A stretch of 64,000 nucleotides of DNA, taken from positions 1 through 64,000 of the forward strand of contig JAEZTV010000010.1 in the NCBI GenBank assembly GCA_023421245.1. The letters run 5' to 3'. The stretch is from Bacillota bacterium (lineage in GTDB: Bacteria; Bacillota; Clostridia; Oscillospirales; Ruminococcaceae). Under the pieces are notes generated by a model. That model was not told the origin of the DNA. It saw nothing but the letters and a program-made list of their open reading frames with translations, and did not search any database. A program made the translations under genes and the position numbers. Shown piece after piece: positions 7,121 through 15,680 of the stretch; the stretch's first letter is position 1, and each line of letters starts with the position of its first letter.

Positions 7121-8308
7121 TTACTCTGCCGCATTAAAATACGCAAGATTATTATCAACAAGCTCACAGCGCTGCTTGACACAGTCCGCCGAGCGCAGCG
7201 CGTCCGCCGGGGTGCCAAAGGTGTACTCCATCAGCCGCTTAAGTGTCGTGGTCACCACATGCAGCTGTGTGTCCGATGCCGCGTAGTAGATATATACCTC
7301 GCCGCTGTCCCGTACAATCGCACCGTTTGTAAACACCACGTTTGAGACATCCCCCACCCGCTCATCGCCGCGCGGCGCAATCAGGTATCCGGACGGCGCC
7401 GCAACAATTCGCGCGGGGTTATCAAGCGCCGTAGCAAAGGTGTAAATAACATATCTCAGCCCCGCCGCGGTATTCCTTACACCGTGCGCAATGTGAATCC
7501 AGCCCTTTGGGGTCTTAATCGGCACCGCGCCCGCGCCGTTCTTTGCCTCACTAACGGTGTGGTACTGTCTGGGGCTTACCACCGTCTCATCGGTGTCAAT
7601 TACCGCATTTGTGATGTCCTCGCATAGGCCAAAGCAGATACCGCCGCCTGAACCGGTCTCGATAAAATCATCCTGCGGGCGGGTGTAAAAGGCGTATTTT
7701 CCGTAAACAAATTCGGGGTGCAGCACCACATTGCGCTGCTGGGGCGAACGTGTTTTAAGGTTTGGCAAGCGCTCCCATACCTTTAAATCCTTTGTCCGGA
7801 CAATGCCTGCCTGCGCGATGGCGGCGCTGAGGTCCGGGTTTTTCTTGTCCTTGCTCTCAGAGCAGAACACGCCGTATATATACCCGTCCTCATGCCTTGT
7901 CAGGCGCATGTCGTAGACGTTGGTTTCGTCCGGCTCGGTATCGGGCAGCCGGACAGGATAATCCCAAAACCGAAATCCATCCACTCCCGAGCTGCTCTGG
8001 GCAACCGCAAAAAACGACTTGCGGTCATTCCCCTCCACCCGCGCAACCAGATAAAACTCCCCGTCAAGCTCGATTGCGCCCGCGTTAAATACCGCGTTTA
8101 CACCTAGCCGTTCAAGAAACAAGGGGTTTGTCTTGGGGTTAAAATCATACCGCCACAGCAGCGGGGCATGCGCGCGGGTCAGCACCGGATATTCCCACCG
8201 CTCATAGATGCCGTTATACTCCTCGCTTTTCTTGTTTTTACAGTCAATCAGTTCCTCGTATTTTTGCATCTCGCGTTTTACGGTTCTTTTATACTCAAAG
8301 TTCTGCAC
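7121..8308 (-). CDS. GH130 mannosylglucose phosphorylase
   Basis: This 395-residue protein belongs to glycoside hydrolase family 130, and by length and motif to subfamily 1. Such enzymes cleave 4-O-beta-D-mannosyl-D-glucose with phosphate to mannose 1-phosphate and glucose, in the cytoplasm. The NVYDMRL motif (Asp about residue 133) carries the expected catalytic acid, and HPEFVYGKYAFYTRP is typical of the five-bladed propeller. The GTG start overlaps the end of the epimerase gene by 14 bases, with GGAGG 12 bases ahead; an ATG 39 bases inside is possible. It is the last gene of the operon. Confidence 0.88.
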   Translation of the reverse strand: MQNFEYKRTVKREMQKYEELIDCKNKKSEEYNGIYERWEYPVLTRAHAPLLWRYDFNPKTNPLFLERLGVNAVFNAGAIELDGEFYLVARVEGNDRKSFFAVAQSSSGVDGFRFWDYPVRLPDTEPDETNVYDMRLTRHEDGYIYGVFCSESKDKKNPDLSAAIAQAGIVRTKDLKVWERLPNLKTRSPQQRNVVLHPEFVYGKYAFYTRPQDDFIETGSGGGICFGLCEDITNAVIDTDETVVSPRQYHTVSEAKNGAGAVPIKTPKGWIHIAHGVRNTAAGLRYVIYTFATALDNPARIVAAPSGYLIAPRGDERVGDVSNVVFTNGAIVRDSGEVYIYYAASDTQLHVVTTTLKRLMEYTFGTPADALRSADCVKQRCELVDNNLAYFNAAE

Positions 8309-9470
8309 AGCGCTTCATTACCTCCATACACATCCTGCCGTTGTGGTACGGACACTTCCACGGCTCCACAATCGGGAAACCCGCAACCGGTTTACCCGAA
8401 CCATCCACGCACCAGTACCATTCCCCGCCCGCGCGGCGGTCGATGATATGTGCCTTGATATAACTCCACAGCGAAAGTGCGGTATCCTTGTACGTCTTAT
8501 CGCCCGTACGCTGGTACGCGTTTAAAAATCCAACCACACCTTCTGCCTGCACCCACCATATCCGCAAAGGGTCTGCCTCTCCGCGCAGGCGTTGGTTGCC
8601 CAGCGCTTTACCGTCAAACGCCTCCTCTAATACATGGGCGGCTAGTATGCGGTTCATTTGGGTGATCTCCGCCGCAAGTGCCGGGTCACCCAGCACCTCA
8701 CAGGCGCGGTCCAGCAGCCATGTCGCCTCAATATCATGCCCGTAGGAATAGATATCGGCAATCGACTGCATGCGCTCGTCAAAAAACACACGCAGCATTC
8801 GCTCTTTGCGGTCATAAACCTTATCAAGGCACAGCCTCAGGGCAGCGGCAAGGCTTTTGCCAACCTCCTTATCGCGCGAAACACGGTACAGCTCGGTGTA
8901 TGCCTCAATAATATGCAGCAGCGTGTTCATTGTCTTTTTGGCGTCATAGCCATCCTCCGAAAGCACGCTGTGTTCTGTCCGGTTCCAGGTTCGGTCAAAT
9001 GCCTCAATGTATCCATACCCGTCCTTCCATCGCTGTTCCATGGTATGGTACAGGGTCATCGCAAGACCCATCACGTCACTGTCTCGGGTGATGCTGTAGT
9101 AAGCGGAAAGCGCATATATCGCAAAGGCGTTGCTGTAGCAGTACTTTTGTGTGTCGGCAGGGGTGCCATCTGCATGAAGCAGCCAGTAAACCCCGCCATA
9201 TTGCTTGTCGATGCAGTGGTCGCGCAGGAAGTCATAGGCATGCTGCGCATGCGCAAGCGCCTGCTCCTCTTTGCATATAAGGTAGAAGTTTGAAAAGAAC
9301 CACAGAATACGGCTGTTAAGGATGCACCCCTTATCTGCCTCCTTGTCGATGGTAAGCGTATCATCAACCCCGCCATAAAACCCGCCGCGTCCGTCGCGCA
9401 AGCTCCCCCAAAAGGCAGCAATCCTCTCAAGCTCCGCACTTACTTCATTGTATAGTTGTTGTGTTGTCAT
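8295..9470 (-). CDS. Cellobiose 2-epimerase (AGE family)
   Basis: This 391-residue protein is an N-acylglucosamine 2-epimerase-fold (alpha6/alpha6 barrel) enzyme. Visible features are GGFYGGVD near the N-terminus, LNSRILWFFS, GHDIEATWLL (a catalytic His) and EWYWCVDGSG near the C-terminus. Between two GH130 phosphorylases it is best read as cellobiose 2-epimerase acting on beta-1,4-mannobiose to give mannosylglucose. The ATG at 9470 (MTTQQLYNEV) is preferred to the upstream in-frame ATG at 9533, since GAGGG precedes it and family length fits. The 101-base gap to the upstream gene is unremarkable. Confidence 0.87.
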   Translation of the reverse strand: MTTQQLYNEVSAELERIAAFWGSLRDGRGGFYGGVDDTLTIDKEADKGCILNSRILWFFSNFYLICKEEQALAHAQHAYDFLRDHCIDKQYGGVYWLLHADGTPADTQKYCYSNAFAIYALSAYYSITRDSDVMGLAMTLYHTMEQRWKDGYGYIEAFDRTWNRTEHSVLSEDGYDAKKTMNTLLHIIEAYTELYRVSRDKEVGKSLAAALRLCLDKVYDRKERMLRVFFDERMQSIADIYSYGHDIEATWLLDRACEVLGDPALAAEITQMNRILAAHVLEEAFDGKALGNQRLRGEADPLRIWWVQAEGVVGFLNAYQRTGDKTYKDTALSLWSYIKAHIIDRRAGGEWYWCVDGSGKPVAGFPIVEPWKCPYHNGRMCMEVMKRCAEL

Positions 9471-9571
9471 ATCGTGTATTACCCTCATTACTCTTGGTTT
9501 CGGCAATCCCTGCCGTGGTAAGATGATATCCAAATCCAGGGCGCATTCTCACGTGCCCGGGCGGTGTACTA

Positions 9572-10585
9572 TTATATTTTCCCGTCTGTCCCGTCGCCTG
9601 CCACAAGCTCGTTGTGCTCCTTTATATAGGCGATAGTCTCTGCAACCGTTGTATATGCAAGCCCAACATAGGTATCCGCTGCCCCATAGTACACGGCAAT
9701 GCGTCCGGTATTGCCGTCGCACAGCGCCGCACAGGGGAACACAACGTTTGGCACAAACCCGCGTTCCTCATACCATTCTTCGGGTGTCAGCATATACGCG
9801 CCTGCACGGTACAGCACCTTAGCAGGGTCGTCTAAATCAAGCAGCGCCGCACTCATCGAGTACACAAAACCGTTGCAGGTACCGGTCACGCCGTGGTAGA
9901 ACATCAGCCACCCCTCGCTTGTTTCAATCGGAGTCGAACCGCCGCCGATCTTAACGCCTTGCCACCAACCCTGTCCTCCCTTTTGCATCACAAGCCGGTG
10001 CTCACCCCAATAGGTAAGGTCGGGGCTTTTGCTTAAAAATATGTCGCCAAACGGGGTATGACTGCTGTCACTCGGGCGCGAAAGCATAACGTACTTCCCG
10101 CCTATCCTGCGCGGGAACAACACCCCGTTGCGGTTAAACGGTAAAAAAGGGTTTTCCAGCCGGACAAACTGTTTAAAGTCCGTGGTTTTTGCAAGTCCAA
10201 GCGCAGCGCCGTTAAAATCGCCGCACCAAATCACATAATAGACATCCTCCACCCTTACAACGCGGGGATCGTACGCATACAGCGGCTGATACGGCTTGCC
10301 GTTCTCATCCGTAAAGGCAATTCGCTTCTCGTCAATCTGCCAGTCAATGCCGTTACGGCTTCTTCCTGTGTAAAGGTGCGGCCTTCCGGTAATGGTTTCG
10401 CCGCGGAACACGCCGGCAAAGCCATCCTCAAACGGCACCACCGCGCTGTTAAAGATGCGCGCAATGCCCTTTGCCGCGTTCCTGCCTACAATGGGGTTTG
10501 CGCTGTGCCGCCACATCGGAGCGGTGCAGCCTTTCGGCTTTTCCTGCCATGGGATGTTAGGTATCGCATCGGTAAATAGTTTCAT
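9572..10585 (-). CDS. GH130 beta-1,4-mannooligosaccharide phosphorylase
   Basis: This 337-residue protein is a shorter GH130 member, of subfamily 2 type. It would phosphorolyse beta-1,4-mannooligosaccharides to mannose 1-phosphate. The YAYDPRVV motif (Asp about 106) holds the catalytic acid; KIGGGSTPIETSEGWLMFYHG and YYGAADTYVGLAY are typical of the family. It is less related to the second GH130 in the operon than a recent duplicate would be. AAGAAGG precedes the ATG. No signal peptide is present, so it acts in the cytoplasm on imported oligosaccharides. Confidence 0.88.
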   Translation of the reverse strand: MKLFTDAIPNIPWQEKPKGCTAPMWRHSANPIVGRNAAKGIARIFNSAVVPFEDGFAGVFRGETITGRPHLYTGRSRNGIDWQIDEKRIAFTDENGKPYQPLYAYDPRVVRVEDVYYVIWCGDFNGAALGLAKTTDFKQFVRLENPFLPFNRNGVLFPRRIGGKYVMLSRPSDSSHTPFGDIFLSKSPDLTYWGEHRLVMQKGGQGWWQGVKIGGGSTPIETSEGWLMFYHGVTGTCNGFVYSMSAALLDLDDPAKVLYRAGAYMLTPEEWYEERGFVPNVVFPCAALCDGNTGRIAVYYGAADTYVGLAYTTVAETIAYIKEHNELVAGDGTDGKI

Positions 10586-10648
10586 TTTTATGACCTTCTT
10601 ACTGCCGTAATATTTTATTGGTATGTCATTCGTCCGGTAGTTTACTTA

Positions 10649-11515
10649 TTATTCCTTTACCGCGCCGCTCACAAGACCGCTGTAGATGTTCTTCTGCAGC
10701 GAAAGGAAGATGACAAGGCTTGGAATAATGCAGATGACAATTCCCGCGAAGATAATCTCCCATTTCGCACCGAACGGGCCCATAAATCGGTAGAGCGCGG
10801 TTGATACCACCGCAAGGTTCTGCGAAGGCATATACAGCTGCGCAGTATAAAAATCGTTGTAGATCCCCACCATCTTAATCACTAACACGGTTGCGATGGC
10901 GGGCTTTAGCAACGGCATAATAATCTGCGTATAGATGCGCACATAGCTTGCGCCATCCATAATTGCGCTCTCGTCCAGCGACTCGGAGATGTTGTTTAAA
11001 AACTGAATAAAGATATAGATCGAAATAATATCGGTGCCGATATACAGAATAATGGGCGCAAGATAGGTATCCACCAACCCCAGACCATTCACAATCTGGT
11101 ACACCGTTACCTGCATCGAGATGTTGGGCAGCAGCGTAGCAAGCAAAAACAAACCCTTTACCGCCCCGGTAAACCCGGACCGAAAACGCTGCAGTACAAA
11201 TGCCGTCATCGAGCCGGTAATAATTGTTCCAATCGACGATATAACCAGAATCAGAAGCGTGTTCGCAAGGCCAAGCATTACCTTGCCGTTGATAAACGCC
11301 GTCTGGTAGTTGCCCCATGCAATCGTGGTGGGAAGCGCAAACACATGCGAGGATAAAAACTCCTTATTGCCCTTAAGTGAACCGAGAAAAACAACAATCA
11401 GCGGTACAAACACCACAATACATGCGGCGAGCAGGCTTATGTATTTCAAGAACATTATCAAGGTATGATTAACCCTTGCCTTGCGGGGAGAGTATTCGCC
11501 GTAAGCTGACAACAT
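10649..11515 (-). CDS. ABC sugar permease, MalG type
   Basis: This 288-residue inner-membrane protein has six predicted transmembrane segments. The EAA loop is visible as ESLDESAIMDGASYVRIYTQIIMP (an E-S-A-x-x-D-G pattern), and the C-terminus IYSGLVSGAVKE is the usual carbohydrate-permease end. It forms the channel with the permease encoded just upstream. Its ATG directly follows the upstream stop codon (TAGATG), with AAGGAGG ahead. No ATPase gene is in the operon; a shared MsmK-type ATPase encoded elsewhere is likely. Confidence 0.92.
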   Translation of the reverse strand: MLSAYGEYSPRKARVNHTLIMFLKYISLLAACIVVFVPLIVVFLGSLKGNKEFLSSHVFALPTTIAWGNYQTAFINGKVMLGLANTLLILVISSIGTIITGSMTAFVLQRFRSGFTGAVKGLFLLATLLPNISMQVTVYQIVNGLGLVDTYLAPIILYIGTDIISIYIFIQFLNNISESLDESAIMDGASYVRIYTQIIMPLLKPAIATVLVIKMVGIYNDFYTAQLYMPSQNLAVVSTALYRFMGPFGAKWEIIFAGIVICIIPSLVIFLSLQKNIYSGLVSGAVKE

Positions 11516-12502
11516 CTATCTCTCCTCCTTAAACAGCCACTTTTGAACAACGGTTACGATAATAATAATTACCAGCAGCACCACCGCCATGGCGGACGCA
11601 AGCCCTACACGGTTGTATTTGAACGCGGTTTCAATGGTGGTAATTACAAAGGTGCTTGAACCAAACTTACCGCCCGTAATAACATACGGAATCTCAAATA
11701 CGCTGATTGCGCCCTTAATGGCTAAAATCATCTGCAGGGCAATAATCGGGCGGATGCCCGGGAACACAATATACCAAAAGCGCTGCCAGCTGTTTGCGCC
11801 GTCCAGCTCCGCCGCCTCATAGATCTCGGCCGAGATGGACTGTATCGCCCCCATAAACATTACAAGGTCAAAACCGATGTAGCGCCAAACAGAGGCAAAC
11901 ACCAAGCAGATGTTTACAAGCGCGGGGTTCGAAAGCCATGTAATCGATTCTCCCCCAAACATTGTAATAATGCTGTTTAATGCGCCGTCGGTGTTCATAA
12001 GCCCATCGCCCTTTTGAAAAAACCTGCGAAAGATCAGCGCAACCGCAATTCCATTAATCATATAAGGGAAGAACAGTGCTCCCTTAAAGAAGTTTTTAAA
12101 CCGGATCTTTGAGCACAGCACCGTAGCAAAATACAGTGCCAGCGCAATCTGTATCAACGAGCCCGCCAGATAATACAGGCTGTTTCGCAGCGTTAAAAAA
12201 TATTCGGGCTGCGTAAAGATCGTTACATAGTTATCCATGCCGATAAACTCTACCGTCCTGCCGTAAGGGTCCCGATTCTCAAAGCTATAGCGAACCATAT
12301 TAGTCGCGGGGATGTATGTAAACACAATCAGCAGCACCAAAGGGATAAGCAAAAACAAAATGGTGGTTACAAACTTCTGCCCGTCATAGCTTTTTAACCA
12401 ATCATAGAACGATCGCTGCCGCTTCTTTGCGCCATAAACCTGCACAATATTCCACACCCTTTCCCGAAAACTGATTTTATACAAAACAACCTTCACACGC
12501 AT
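11516..12502 (-). CDS. ABC sugar permease, MalF type
   Basis: This permease has six or more transmembrane segments; the first is FVTTILFLLIPLVLLIVF. The EAA loop is IYEAAELDGANSWQRFWYI. It pairs with the MalG-type permease and the upstream lipoprotein for mannooligosaccharide uptake. The start is uncertain: the reading frame extends to 12607, but that part runs through an intercistronic stem-loop, and no start has a good ribosome binding site. The ATG at 12502 is given; a GTG near 12445 is an alternative. This gives about 328 residues. Confidence 0.88.
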   Translation of the reverse strand: MRVKVVLYKISFRERVWNIVQVYGAKKRQRSFYDWLKSYDGQKFVTTILFLLIPLVLLIVFTYIPATNMVRYSFENRDPYGRTVEFIGMDNYVTIFTQPEYFLTLRNSLYYLAGSLIQIALALYFATVLCSKIRFKNFFKGALFFPYMINGIAVALIFRRFFQKGDGLMNTDGALNSIITMFGGESITWLSNPALVNICLVFASVWRYIGFDLVMFMGAIQSISAEIYEAAELDGANSWQRFWYIVFPGIRPIIALQMILAIKGAISVFEIPYVITGGKFGSSTFVITTIETAFKYNRVGLASAMAVVLLVIIIIVTVVQKWLFKEER

Positions 12503-12589
12503 TACCGTGCGCCGCCCGTACCATGGGCCGGGTTGCTGCCGTTTATTGCTGAATCTCTGCGGTGTTATAAAGAATCTCTTTATAGTTTG

Positions 12590-12614
12590 GGGGAGGGTGC
12601 AGGGCACCCTCCCC
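12590..12614 (-). promoter_or_regulatory. GC-rich intercistronic stem-loop
   Basis: A perfect 11-bp stem (GGGGAGGGTGC with its complement, 3-base loop) lies between the binding-protein gene and the permease gene. No T-run follows on the minus strand. In malE-like operons such a hairpin commonly stabilises the abundant first message and reduces downstream expression. Confidence 0.6.
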
Positions 12615-12667
12615 TCTTTGCTGTGGAGAGTCTGATAAACGATTTTAGCTTTTATACGGGTGCGTAT

Positions 12668-14011
12668 TTATTTGGCAGCTCTTGCGTCGTTCCATGCCTT
12701 AGTCACCGCATCGGCAACCTCTTTGTAGCCCGCCTCGCCCTTGCCTGCAAACGCATTCTCTGCAAGCTTAAACTTAAAGTTATCGGCGGCATCGCCCCAT
12801 GGGTCAACGGTCGAAAGCTCTTTGGCCATCCTGTCGTAAACGCCAATCAGGTCTGCCGGCGGCGGTGCCTCACTGAAGAATTCAACGCCAAGCTCTGTAA
12901 ACGCCGCAAGGGTGTCGGGCATTGCAGCGCCTTTTACGGGGCTTATCATGCCTTCGTTCTGCGCAAATCCAGACTCGTCAACAAACCATTTTGCATACGC
13001 AATCGCGGCTTCAAGGTTCTGTGAATTCTTGTTTGCGCTGATGCCGTAGTCATGCGCGGTTTGGGCATACAGCTTGCCGTTTATCTTGTGCGGGAACGGC
13101 ATATAGCCGACTACGCTCGGGTCAGCCGCGGCCTCCTGAAACTGCGAAATCGCCCATGAGCCAAGTACCATGGTAGCAATTTTACCCTCGCCGAATGCAG
13201 GCTTTGAGCCTTCCCAATCGGTGGTGGAATGATCTTCCTCGGTGAGCGCCGGGTCAGAGTAGATGTTGTACAGCAGGCCGTATACAAGGTCGTACGGGCC
13301 GCCTTTTTCAAACAGGTCAAAGTTACCGGTTACACAGTTGTTGGTATACTCGGGGTCACCCGCAGCAGATACAACAAGCGATTGCCACTGAACAATCGGC
13401 CAGCCCGCTGCATAGTTGGTGTAGTAAGGAATCGCATCGGTTTTTTCTGCAATCTGCTTTAAGCAGGCGAGGAACTCATCGGTCGTGGTCGGCAGCTCAG
13501 TAATACCGGCATCCGCCCAAACCTTCTTGTTGTACATGATGCCCGAGGCAGTGCCTGCATGAGGCAGCGCATAGACGTTACCCTCATAGGTAAAGTCTTC
13601 AAGCCACATATACTTTTCCGAAAGGGTTGTTGCGTCGCCAATCGGAGCAAAAAAGTCGCCAAGCTCCGCCTGTTTAAGCGATTGCGGGGTCATAAGAGCA
13701 TCGCCGTAGTTATTGGCCTGCAGCATGGTAGGCACTTCACTTGCATAGTCGGTAAAGCCCTGATACTCTACCGTAACGCCGTACTTTTCGGTGAACGCCT
13801 TGGTCATCTCCACAAGGCTGCCATCCTCCAAACGGTCGGTACGGTGTGTGAGCACCTTAATGCTGCCCGAAAGAGCCGGCGCTTCATTCCCTTGAGATGA
13901 CGGGTCTTCTGGTGCCGTGCTGCTCACAGCGGGGGCGGTCGCACATCCGGCGGCAAGCGCCATAACCATTAGCGCAGCCAATGCCAGAGCCAGAATTTTA
14001 ATACTCTTCAT
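12668..14011 (-). CDS. Sugar-binding lipoprotein of an ABC importer
   Basis: This 447-residue family 1 solute-binding protein has a lipoprotein signal peptide: MKSIKILALALAALMVMA then LAAGC, with Cys23 as the lipid-attached residue. A Ser/Pro/Glu-rich linker (about 24-45) tethers it to the outer membrane face. It is expected to bind beta-mannooligosaccharides, judged only from its operon. The reading frame extends upstream to 14086, but AAGGAGG directly ahead of 14011 and the signal peptide fix the start. It is the first gene of the operon, behind a strong promoter. Confidence 0.93.
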   Translation of the reverse strand: MKSIKILALALAALMVMALAAGCATAPAVSSTAPEDPSSQGNEAPALSGSIKVLTHRTDRLEDGSLVEMTKAFTEKYGVTVEYQGFTDYASEVPTMLQANNYGDALMTPQSLKQAELGDFFAPIGDATTLSEKYMWLEDFTYEGNVYALPHAGTASGIMYNKKVWADAGITELPTTTDEFLACLKQIAEKTDAIPYYTNYAAGWPIVQWQSLVVSAAGDPEYTNNCVTGNFDLFEKGGPYDLVYGLLYNIYSDPALTEEDHSTTDWEGSKPAFGEGKIATMVLGSWAISQFQEAAADPSVVGYMPFPHKINGKLYAQTAHDYGISANKNSQNLEAAIAYAKWFVDESGFAQNEGMISPVKGAAMPDTLAAFTELGVEFFSEAPPPADLIGVYDRMAKELSTVDPWGDAADNFKFKLAENAFAGKGEAGYKEVADAVTKAWNDARAAK

Positions 14012-14030
14012 AAATGCTGTCCTCCTTATG

Positions 14031-14060
14031 TAAGCTAAGATTAAGTAATCGTTTAGCTTA
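14031..14060 (-). promoter_or_regulatory. Operator of the mannan operon
   Basis: TAAGCTAA (14031-14038) and TTAGCTTA (14053-14060) are inverted, and the centre GATTA-AG-TAATC extends the dyad with a small asymmetry. It spans the expected transcription start, so a bound repressor would block initiation. The regulator is not encoded next to the operon. Confidence 0.65.
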
Positions 14061-14065
14061 ACGCA

Positions 14066-14094
14066 ATTATATATAATACACTGCAAAATGTCAA
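14066..14094 (-). promoter_or_regulatory. Sigma-A promoter of the mannan operon
   Basis: On the minus strand TTGACA and TATAAT are separated by exactly 17 bp, both boxes at consensus. Transcription would start at about 14059, inside the operator. Confidence 0.9.
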
Positions 14095-14474
14095 TACTCT
14101 TTTAATAAAATGTGCATTTTATCTTTATAGTTATGGCGTTTTGGGATATCCTCCTGTTAATTCCTTCTTTCTGCCATACCCACATCCTGAATTTATGGCA
14201 GAACTATATGTTAACTTGCTTGTTAAGTTAATTACGGTTAATTCTAAACAATCACTTTAATTAGGTCGAATAATAAGTATAATAATAACTATATTTACCT
14301 TTATATCACATCACAGCTTAAAAGCGCACACCGCCCTGCAATCTCTTCACATTTTTAAGTCGCTCAGGAGCAAAGGGCACAGCAGATACTCCCGCAGCCA
14401 CCGCCGCGCAAACGGCAACAAACCGGCCTGCCCCAGTCGGGCCAAGCCGGTTTGTATCATTGTTTTTTGCCGCC
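14095..14474. other. Gene-free gap between mannan and redox operons
   Basis: I see no gene here. A second dyad, TTAACTT...AAGTTAA, lies at 14211-14231 about 120 bases upstream of the mannan promoter and could bind a regulator. The part 14318-14474 is C-rich and follows the end of the ArsC/Spx-like gene. Confidence 0.5.
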
Positions 14475-14840
14475 TTATGTTGCCATAGCCAACGCGTCTG
14501 TCCATTCGCTTTCGCGAAATCCCACCAAAATACAATCCTCTCCCACCAGTATGGGGCGCTTGACCAGCATGCCGTCTGTAGCAAGCAGGTCAAGCTGCTC
14601 TTCGTCGTTCATCAAAGGCAGCCGCTTTGCGAGATTGTGCTCACGGTACAACAGGCCGCTCGTATTAAAAAACCGTTTGAGCGAAAGCTTGCTGCGCGCA
14701 TACCAACCGGCAATCTCCGCTTTAGAGGGGTTCTCCTGCTTGATGTTGCGCTCGCGGTATGCAACGCCGTTGTCCTCCAACCACTTCTTTGCCCTTTGGC
14801 AGGTGGAGCATTTGGGATAGCAGATTAGCAGATAACTCAT
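14475..14840 (-). CDS. ArsC/Spx-family thioredoxin-fold protein
   Basis: This 121-residue protein has the ArsC/Spx fold: YPKCSTCQRAKKWLEDN contains a CxxC (Cys11 and Cys14), followed by a helix and the KRPILVGED strand near residue 95. Arsenate reductases of this family need only the first Cys, while Spx uses a CxxC redox switch and binds RNA polymerase. Here the CxxC and length would allow either; the YffB-like reductase type is also possible. It is the last gene of the redox operon, 17 bases after ccdA, with AAGGAG ahead of the ATG. Confidence 0.75.
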   Translation of the reverse strand: MSYLLICYPKCSTCQRAKKWLEDNGVAYRERNIKQENPSKAEIAGWYARSKLSLKRFFNTSGLLYREHNLAKRLPLMNDEEQLDLLATDGMLVKRPILVGEDCILVGFRESEWTDALAMAT

Positions 14841-14857
14841 CGTCTTTCTCCTTGCTG

Positions 14858-15559
14858 TTAAAATGCGATATAGAACATATAAAGTGCAAGCAGCACCATC
14901 AATATCCCCATAATAATACTAAGCGCACGGCTTACCATACCGTATTTCGGGCTTGCGGAAAGCCGTTTTACAAACCCCACCGAGGTTCCCGCAATCATAA
15001 CCAATGTGCTGTGCCCCACCGAGTACAGCAACAGCAGCATGACGCCCCACGCAAAATTCCCCTTTTGTATGACCAGCGCAAGCAGTGTCACCAGCACGGG
15101 GGTGGCACACGGCGAAGAAAACAGCCCCGCGAGAATTCCCGCCACCAGCGCGCCGATTGCACCGCGTTTTTTATTTTTACCCAGCGCATGGGTCGAGGGC
15201 ACAAACTGAAATACGTTCCAGGTCTGCAAGGCCATCAACAGCATAAGAATGCCAAGTACAATGTACCACCACTTACCCGCTCCGCTCATCAGCCGCCCAA
15301 GCAGCGACGCCGCCACCGCAAGCGAGGTATAGGTAATCGCCATCCCGCCCGAAAAAACAGCGGAATACAAAAAGGAACGTTTGGTGTCGTGGCCGCCCAC
15401 CCCGCCCACATACCCAATCACAAGCGGCACGCTGGAAAGGCAGCAGGGTGAAAACGAGGTCAGCACACCGGCAAACAACGCAAGCAGCGGTGCAAGCCAC
15501 GCATTTTCTAATATTGCGGCGGAAAAAGGCTCCAGCCAACCATTTATAATTGCATCCAT
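14858..15559 (-). CDS. CcdA-type thiol-reducing membrane protein
   Basis: This 233-residue protein has six transmembrane segments and is a CcdA/DsbD-beta homologue. Two membrane cysteines are visible in SFSPCCLSSVP (about residues 37-47) and SSPCATPVLV (about 148-157), the pair that passes electrons from cytoplasmic thioredoxin outwards. The upstream gene encodes an anchored extracytoplasmic thioredoxin, its natural partner. AAAGGG lies before the ATG. A 121-base gap separates it from that gene. Confidence 0.88.
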   Translation of the reverse strand: MDAIINGWLEPFSAAILENAWLAPLLALFAGVLTSFSPCCLSSVPLVIGYVGGVGGHDTKRSFLYSAVFSGGMAITYTSLAVAASLLGRLMSGAGKWWYIVLGILMLLMALQTWNVFQFVPSTHALGKNKKRGAIGALVAGILAGLFSSPCATPVLVTLLALVIQKGNFAWGVMLLLLYSVGHSTLVMIAGTSVGFVKRLSASPKYGMVSRALSIIMGILMVLLALYMFYIAF

Positions 15560-15680
15560 TCGGTATCAATCCCTTTCCGGCGGACAGGTCCTAGTTTAAA
15601 ACCGGCCCCTTTGTGTAATTTATGGTTTTGCCGTAATCTGCCCGCCCCAAGGCAGGGCTGCACAACAGGGTATCATTTCT

